DNA of 43,841 nt, from assembly GCA_937959285.1 (NCBI GenBank), contig CALGAR010000129.1:1-43841 (forward strand), written 5' to 3'. The DNA comes from an uncultured Bryobacterales bacterium. Lineage in GTDB: Bacteria; Acidobacteriota; Terriglobia; Bryobacterales; Bryobacteraceae. Position 1 is the stretch's first letter; each line of letters starts with the position of its first letter. The notes under the pieces are model-generated. The model worked only from the letters and a program-made list of their open reading frames with translations, was not told where the DNA came from and ran no database searches. Of the stretch, positions 39,057-43,841 are shown one piece after another. The position numbers and the translations under genes are program-made.

Positions 39057-40073
39057 CTACTTCGGAATTTCATCTAGCGGAAGCTCGACATGGCGGATCT
39101 TTTGCCGTTTCCAGGTGTAAGTAATGTGCACCGTGCCATTCGATGCCTGAATTACCGCCGGATAAGAATACTCGCCCGGTTCCGTTTCAAGCGCTAAGAA
39201 CTTGTTCCATGTTTCGCCGTCTTTACTCACGGCCACATTCAGGGGGCTGCGTCCCTTGGGCGTATCATTATATACAAGCAAAATGCGGCCGTCTTTGAGT
39301 GTCACGGCGTCGATGCCGCTATTCGGGTTCGGTAATGAGGTCGGCCGTGCAATGCTCCAGGTCCGGCCGCCGTCCGTCGAGTCGGAGTAACAGATTCGTC
39401 CAATCTGGGGAGTGGCGCGCACGTACATCCGCAGCTTGCCGTTGGGCAGTTTGACGATGGCCGGCTGGATGATGCCATAGCTCCGCGGGCCTGCAAAGGC
39501 AGCGGGCATACCCTCAACCGTAATCGGGCCGTGCTTCGTCCAGCTCTTGCCTCCATCGGTGCTGCGTTCTACCCAGCACGCCCACGCACCATAGCTTTCG
39601 ACGGAGGTCCCGCTGATAATCGTGCCGTCTTCGAGAACCAGGGGCTTGTTGCGAATCGGGCCGTAGAGTCCGGCAGGGAGATGTTCCCGAGAGGACCACG
39701 TTGCGCCACCGTCCTTGCTCGCAATGCGGCCGCCCGTCCAGCGTTCCGGCGACGGGCCGAACTTGTAGTACATCCACAGGACGTTGTCGCGGGTGAGGAA
39801 GAGCACGGGGTTATAGGCTGGAACGCCGGGCTCCCGTACCAGCTCCACCTGCTGGCCCCACTTACCGTTTTTCTTGTGCGCTGCCCAGATGGCGACATCC
39901 GAATTGCCTTCGGCGGTACCGCCGAACCAGGCCGCCATCAGCTCTCCTGGTTTCGTTTCAACAATCGTAGAAGCATGACAGGATGGGTACGGCGCTGATT
40001 CGTAAATAAACTCCTTCAGCGGACCGCCCATTGCAGTGTAAGCGAGTAATAACGCGAGGATAACAGTTTTCAT
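39057..40073 (-). CDS. Exported sialidase-like (BNR repeat) glycoside hydrolase
   Basis: A 338-aa secreted six-bladed propeller of the exo-alpha-sialidase type (BNR_2 family). Residues 1-16 form a signal peptide. The first blade has PYPSCHASTIVETKPGELM and AAWFGGTAEGNSD, typical of the family. Four Asp-box loops are visible: SKDGGATWS, STDGGKSWT, STDGGRTWS and SKDGETWN. It should release terminal sugars from glycans, though many members act on sugars other than sialic acid, and the arginine triad cannot be confirmed by eye. It is the first gene of a pair with the Tat isomerase. A perfect TATAAT lies only about 15 nt before the ATG, suggesting an almost leaderless transcript. Confidence 0.85.
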   Translation of the reverse strand: MKTVILALLLAYTAMGGPLKEFIYESAPYPSCHASTIVETKPGELMAAWFGGTAEGNSDVAIWAAHKKNGKWGQQVELVREPGVPAYNPVLFLTRDNVLWMYYKFGPSPERWTGGRIASKDGGATWSSREHLPAGLYGPIRNKPLVLEDGTIISGTSVESYGAWACWVERSTDGGKSWTKHGPITVEGMPAAFAGPRSYGIIQPAIVKLPNGKLRMYVRATPQIGRICYSDSTDGGRTWSIARPTSLPNPNSGIDAVTLKDGRILLVYNDTPKGRSPLNVAVSKDGETWNKFLALETEPGEYSYPAVIQASNGTVHITYTWKRQKIRHVELPLDEIPK

Positions 40074-40087
40074 GTCTTTGCGGAGTC

Positions 40088-40093
40088 ATTATA
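40088..40093 (-). promoter_or_regulatory. Possible -10 box of the sialidase gene
   Basis: TATAAT on the minus strand, 15 to 20 nt upstream of the ATG at 40073. No matching -35 box is seen at 16 to 18 nt. If used, the 5' leader would be under 10 nt and would have no ribosome binding site. The rest of the 93-bp gap to 40166 shows nothing else. Confidence 0.35.
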
Positions 40094-40166
40094 CAGACTT
40101 TTCCGGCAATCCTCGCGAAGTCACACAAGGGAAACAGGCTCCGGCCGGTGTGCGATGAGGGGAGGC

Positions 40167-41729
40167 CTAGGGAGATACTTCGCCGCGAGTGGCCGCGTGA
40201 GCGGCAGCTTCTGGCGAACTACTCGCGATCTGAGGCTTCACCTTCCGGAATTCAACGTCTAGCATACGCAGCGAATCCACCTCGCCAGCTTCGTTGGTGT
40301 GGAAGACGGCGGGCGTGATGCCAAACTCATCATCGGCGGTGAAGAAGGTGTCGAAGTAGCGATGACGCAGAGCGGCTTTGAAGTTGCTCCATGCGAACAC
40401 GAGTCTCTGGCCCTCGGCCGAAATCTGGACCGTTCCGTATGCCGGATCTTCGTAGATGCCGCAGTATTCGGTGAGGTCGCGCGGCGGCTTGGCGGAGTCT
40501 TCCTGCGTGCCGACCTGCTCCTCTTTTGCCCTCTGTTCCGCTTCGTCCTTCGCCGCCTGGGCCATATACGCCTTGTTCCAGTCCTTCCGCGGTAATCCGA
40601 GCAGCAGGTCGACCAGGCTGTCGCGCAGCGCCTCCGGCACGTTGAGCTGGTCGAGGTTGGTGAGCACCGCGATTCCGATCTTTTCCTTGGGAAGGAGCGT
40701 GATGTTTGCCCGGAAGCCGTCGATGGCCCCGCTATGAGAGACAACCGCGTGTCCCCGGTAGTCGTTGATGAACCAGCCGAGCCCGTAGGTCAACTGCGTC
40801 ATCTCCGACGTCAGCATTCGGAGCGGCTGGTCCATCCGGACAACAGTGTGCGGCAAATGCGTTTCATGCAGCGACGCCGCAGAGACGAGCTGCTTGCCGT
40901 CAAACGTGCCTTCGTTCAACTGGAAGCGCATCCACTTCGTAAGATCTCTGGCGCTCGAGTTGATGGAGCCGGCCGGTCCGGCATTATCCACATTCCGCCA
41001 CGGAATGACGCGGACGGAGCGGTCGAGCAGCTTACGGTGAGGGCTTGCATGGTCGAGCGAATTGAGTACATCCTTGACGCTGCAATCGGAGTTGGTCATG
41101 CCAAGCGGTTCGAAGATGCGTTTGCGGATGAAGTCTTCCCACGGCATGCCCGCCGCTGCGGCGACGGCCTCGCCGGCCGCGATGTACATGATGTTCTGAT
41201 ACAGGTAACCGCTTCGGAATGGCTGCGATAGCTTTACCTTCCCGATGCGCCGGATCACCTCTTCGCGGCTCCATGGCGACCCGTACCATAGCATGTCGTG
41301 CCGGCTGAGGCCTGTCCGGTGGCTGAGAATGTCCCTAAGGGTGACGTTCTCGTCCGCGAACGGATCGGAGAGGTGGAAATAGGGAAGGTGTTTTCTCACC
41401 TTGTCATCCCACGACATCTTGCCTTCGTCTACGAGCATTGCCACAGCGGTGCTCGTAAAGGCCTTGGTTGCGGAAGCGATCGCGAAGCGGGTGTCCGGCG
41501 TGACGCGCTCCGGGCGGCCTTTCTCGCGCACCCCGAAGCCCTTCAGGTAGATGATGTCATCGCCGCGAGTGATCGCGACTGCAGCACCTGGCACCTGCCA
41601 CTCGCGGATCGTCTCCTCTACCAGCTGATCAATCGACCGTTCATCAACCTTTTGGGCAAAGGTGAGGGAGGGAAGAAGGACGACCAGCGCGGCAAGACAC
41701 TGCCGCCTGGACGGGCGGAACAACACCAT
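40167..41729 (-). CDS. Exported serine hydrolase, class C beta-lactamase/penicillin-binding fold
   Basis: A 520-aa enzyme of the beta-lactamase-related serine hydrolase family (DD-peptidases, esterases and others). The N-terminus (SRRQCLAALVVLLPSLTFAQ) is a signal sequence, with a twin arginine that may direct it to Tat. The active-site serine and lysine are in SATK at 86-89, the tyrosine in YQN at 177-179, and the third motif is HSG in VVSHSGAIDGF. The C-terminal portion (about 415-500) is a separate beta-rich domain of the DUF3471 kind. Substrate unknown; beta-lactamase activity should not be assumed. The ATG at 41729 has GGAG 8 nt upstream, which lies within a small inverted repeat. Confidence 0.9.
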   Translation of the reverse strand: MVLFRPSRRQCLAALVVLLPSLTFAQKVDERSIDQLVEETIREWQVPGAAVAITRGDDIIYLKGFGVREKGRPERVTPDTRFAIASATKAFTSTAVAMLVDEGKMSWDDKVRKHLPYFHLSDPFADENVTLRDILSHRTGLSRHDMLWYGSPWSREEVIRRIGKVKLSQPFRSGYLYQNIMYIAAGEAVAAAAGMPWEDFIRKRIFEPLGMTNSDCSVKDVLNSLDHASPHRKLLDRSVRVIPWRNVDNAGPAGSINSSARDLTKWMRFQLNEGTFDGKQLVSAASLHETHLPHTVVRMDQPLRMLTSEMTQLTYGLGWFINDYRGHAVVSHSGAIDGFRANITLLPKEKIGIAVLTNLDQLNVPEALRDSLVDLLLGLPRKDWNKAYMAQAAKDEAEQRAKEEQVGTQEDSAKPPRDLTEYCGIYEDPAYGTVQISAEGQRLVFAWSNFKAALRHRYFDTFFTADDEFGITPAVFHTNEAGEVDSLRMLDVEFRKVKPQIASSSPEAAAHAATRGEVSP

Positions 41730-41738
41730 GGAAAAACT

Positions 41739-41759
41739 CCGGAATTTTTAATTTTCCGG
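41739..41759 (-). repeat. Inverted repeat overlapping the serine hydrolase ribosome binding site
   Basis: CCGGAA (41739-41744) and TTCCGG (41754-41759) are complementary around an all-AT loop of nine. On the minus strand the second arm runs into GGAG, the ribosome binding site of the serine hydrolase gene, so folding could hide it. It may be chance, since the stem has only six pairs. Confidence 0.4.
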
Positions 41760-41800
41760 TGCGGGTTACCGGGTTGTCAAATTTTGAAACGTGCGGCAGG

Positions 41801-42802
41801 TTAGCGGTCGCGTTCGGTGATCAGGTCGGTGATTGCCACCATGGCCCGCTGGTATGGCGAGTCCGGAAATTCGAGGATGATGGAACGGGCGCGCTCTGTG
41901 AATTCCAAAGCCCGGTCCCTGGTTCGATCAAAGCCCCTGTACTTCTCAATGAGGCAGAGAATGCGGGACAGCGGAATGTTGTCGTAGGAGGCGTCCTTCA
42001 ACACGGTCTCAACCAGGCGCCGCTCTTCGGGGGTTGCTTCCTGCAACGCGTAGATTAGCGGCAGGGTGACTTTCCCTTCGCGCAGGTCGCTTCCCACGGG
42101 CTTGCCAAGCACGTTTTCGCGGGAAGTGAAGTCCAGCACATCGTCAATCAGTTGGAAGGCGATGCCGAGGCTCCAGGCATATTCACCGAGCTTGGCTTCG
42201 GTAGCCTCGTCGCCGCCGCCCATGAGGGCTCCGAGACGCGCGCAGGCGGAAAAGAGGCTCGCCGTCTTGCGGTCGATCAGCTCCATGTAGTCGGCCTCGG
42301 AAATCTCCATCTTCCCGATCCGCTCCAGTTGGAGCAGCTCGCCTTCAACCATCATCTGGGTGAGCCCGATGAGGATATCCAGCACGTGAAAGTTGCGCTG
42401 CCGGAGAGCGATCTGGAAGGCCTGCATGTAGAGCCAGTCACCGGCCAGGACGGATGTGTGGTTGCCCCAGAGCACGTTGGCGGAGGGCTTGCCGCGCCGT
42501 GTGCTCGCCGTATCGATGACATCGTCGTGAACCAGGGTGGCGGTATGGATCAGCTCGACAACCGCGGCCATGCGGACCGCGCTTTCGCTTGCCGGCCCGA
42601 GCAGACGGCAGGAGAGGAGCACAAGGATCGGACGGAGCCGTTTCCCTCCATTCTTCTGCATGTACTGGGCGATCCGGGAAACTGCCTCGACGGACGCAAC
42701 CGATTCCAGACCAATCTCGCGCTCGACCTTTTCGAGATCCTCGCGCACCAGATGAAATACTTCTCTGGCGGTGAGTGTCTGCCCAAGCCTGCTGTAACCC
42801 AT
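41801..42802 (-). CDS. Polyprenyl diphosphate synthase (trans-type, long chain)
   Basis: A 333-aa prenyltransferase that condenses isopentenyl diphosphate onto an allylic primer, most likely to make the side chain of menaquinone or another quinone. Both aspartate-rich motifs are present: DDVID at 93-97 in ELIHTATLVHDDVID and DDVLD at 220-224 in FQLIDDVLDF. NGGKRLRPIL at 51-60 binds isopentenyl diphosphate. The HTATLxHDD context with small residues before the first motif is that of IspB-like long-chain enzymes rather than farnesyl diphosphate synthase; exact chain length cannot be told. The ATG at 42802 lies 14 nt after the tatD stop, so the two probably form a unit. Confidence 0.93.
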   Translation of the reverse strand: MGYSRLGQTLTAREVFHLVREDLEKVEREIGLESVASVEAVSRIAQYMQKNGGKRLRPILVLLSCRLLGPASESAVRMAAVVELIHTATLVHDDVIDTASTRRGKPSANVLWGNHTSVLAGDWLYMQAFQIALRQRNFHVLDILIGLTQMMVEGELLQLERIGKMEISEADYMELIDRKTASLFSACARLGALMGGGDEATEAKLGEYAWSLGIAFQLIDDVLDFTSRENVLGKPVGSDLREGKVTLPLIYALQEATPEERRLVETVLKDASYDNIPLSRILCLIEKYRGFDRTRDRALEFTERARSIILEFPDSPYQRAMVAITDLITERDR

Positions 42803-42816
42803 GGAATTGATCCAGT

Positions 42817-43467
42817 TTACCCGTTTGCCCGAGTTTCAGGCAAACAGATCCGCTCCCAATTTGCGGTTGTCGCTGCGGCGATCGTTTCTACGGCTTCTCC
42901 CCGCAGATCGGCAAGTTTCTGAACAGTATGAACGAGGAAGGACGGCTCGTTGCGCTTCCCCCGGTTTGGAACCGGCGCCAGATAGGGGGCGTCTGTTTCC
43001 ACGAGGATTCGGTCCAAGGGGGCATCCTTCGCCGCTTGCTGCACGTCCGAAGCCTTAGGATACGTCAGGATACCGGAAAAACTGAGATAAAAGCCAAGGG
43101 AAAGCGCGCGTTGCGCTTCTTCCGGTCCCCCGGAGAAGCAGTGCATGATGCCTGGAGTGCCGGCCGGGCGCCAGTATTCCTCGAGGATGGCAAACGTGTC
43201 TTCCCAGGCCTCGCGAGTATGGATGACTACGGGGACGCCGGCATCCCGCGCCACCTCCAGCTGTTCGATAAAGACCCGGCGCTGGACGTCGCGCGGGGAG
43301 AAATCATAGTGGTAGTCGAGGCCGATCTCCCCCATCGCTACGACACGAGGATGGCGCAGCAATTCCCGCAGTTGCCTCGGCGTCGACGCGTCCGCTTTGC
43401 CCGCGTCATGCGGGTGAACGCCGACGGTTGCGAACATGCATTCGTACTTGTCGGCGAGCCGGATCCC
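42817..43467 (-). CDS. tatD: TatD family metal-dependent hydrolase, 5' end missing
   Basis: The C-terminal four fifths of a TatD-type DNase/hydrolase of the amidohydrolase superfamily. From the junction it reads IRLADKYECMFATVGVHPHD, then the metal-site motifs MGEIGLDYHYD (Glu), VVIHTREAWED (His), IMHCFSGGPEE (His) and LVETDAPYLAP (Asp). The N-terminal HxH metal motif, which must precede this part, is absent. Instead the frame continues without a stop into P-type ATPase sequence. The genuine gene start is therefore not in this window. It lies immediately upstream of the polyprenyl synthase gene. Confidence 0.9.
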   Translation of the reverse strand, partial: GIRLADKYECMFATVGVHPHDAGKADASTPRQLRELLRHPRVVAMGEIGLDYHYDFSPRDVQRRVFIEQLEVARDAGVPVVIHTREAWEDTFAILEEYWRPAGTPGIMHCFSGGPEEAQRALSLGFYLSFSGILTYPKASDVQQAAKDAPLDRILVETDAPYLAPVPNRGKRNEPSFLVHTVQKLADLRGEAVETIAAATTANWERICLPETRANG

Positions 43468-43841
43468 GGCCGCGTCGTTCGCCCCGTCCCCGGTCATCGC
43501 CACCACCCGGCCGATGCGCTGGAACGACTCCACGACCCGGACCTTGTGCGCGGGCGTGCACCTGGCCACCACGTCGACGGTGGGCAGCAGCCGGTCCAGC
43601 TCCTCGTCGGCGAGCTCGTCGATCTGGGTGCCGGTGAGGATGTGGTGGCCGACGTCCCGGCCGGTGACGTGGGCGGCGATCGCGCCCGCCGTGCTCGGAT
43701 GGTCGCCGGTGAGCATGACGATCTGCACGCCGGCGTCCTGGAGCCGGGCGATCGCCGGAGCGGCGGCGTCGCGCACCACGTCCGCGAGCCCGAGCAGGCC
43801 GAGGAACGTCAGGTCGCCCGCGGCGAGCGGTTCGGCGGCCC
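43451..43841 (-). CDS. P-type cation-transporting ATPase fragment from foreign DNA (chimeric end)
   Basis: Read leftward from the window edge, this is the phosphorylation/nucleotide-binding region of a P-type ATPase: FLGLLGLADVVRD, then VMLTGDHPSTAGAIA, VVARCTPAHKVRVVE and the hinge motif MTGDGANDAAGIRLAD. It stops being ATPase exactly where TatD begins. Nearly every codon ends in G or C (only GCT and one CAT among about 110), unlike the mixed use in the rest of the window, and the motifs look actinobacterial. Both ends are missing: the DKTGT region lies beyond the window and the last membrane helices are replaced by TatD. It should be treated as sequence from another organism. Confidence 0.85.

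Noticed and set aside
42817..43779. A genuine P-type ATPase-TatD fusion enzyme
   Set aside because: Each partner is truncated within its catalytic machinery and codon use changes sharply at the joint, so a working fusion is implausible.

Overview
The window looks like a piece of an Acidobacteriota genome, most likely the Solibacteres/Bryobacterales group. I infer this from gene families rather than from any search: an Oar-type TonB-dependent receptor with a carboxypeptidase-regulatory N-terminus, a DUF6599 protein, a protein ending in the C-terminal domain first described in Solibacter (TIGR03437), a TreS-maltokinase fusion, and several twin-arginine (Tat) sugar-metabolism proteins. Coding density is high and genes are close-packed. 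No tRNA or rRNA gene, transposase or integrase was seen.

Left end (1-1396): the last part of a CRISPR array that continues beyond the window. It has 16 complete 36-bp repeats, one partial repeat and 16 spacers. Repeat sequence suggests transcription leftward, with the leader at about 1141-1360. No cas gene is in the window. Spacers 12 and 13 share 12 nt end to end, so they come from one 59-nt stretch of a single invader. Envelope and glycan block (1397-10539): Oar-like receptor, then on the minus strand a polysaccharide flippase, a Tat-exported Gfo/Idh/MocA oxidoreductase and the TreS-maltokinase fusion. Core block (10702-24309): Tex, then leftward genes for an exported beta-propeller protein, DUF3500, an M23 peptidase, an exported dikinase with the domain order of plant glucan, water dikinase, a FAD-linked oxidase, RNase J and an ABC exporter.

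Between the ABC exporter and DUF6599 lies a candidate small RNA with its own promoter and a 16-bp terminator stem. Next come DUF6599-SecA (overlapping), an AIM24/TIGR00266 protein, and on the plus strand a large secreted HExxH protein, endonuclease IV, LeuRS (overlapping nfo) and a second Tat Gfo/Idh/MocA oxidoreductase. CarD, with a good sigma-70-like promoter, follows on the minus strand. A sialidase plus sugar isomerase pair, a serine hydrolase, a polyprenyl diphosphate synthase and TatD complete the window.

The right end is not trustworthy as genome. At about 43450-43467 the TatD reading frame switches in frame into the nucleotide-binding domain of a very GC-rich, actinobacterial-looking P-type ATPase. 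Both proteins are cut in essential domains, so this is best read as an assembly or cloning chimera. Bases beyond about 43467 should not be attributed to this organism.
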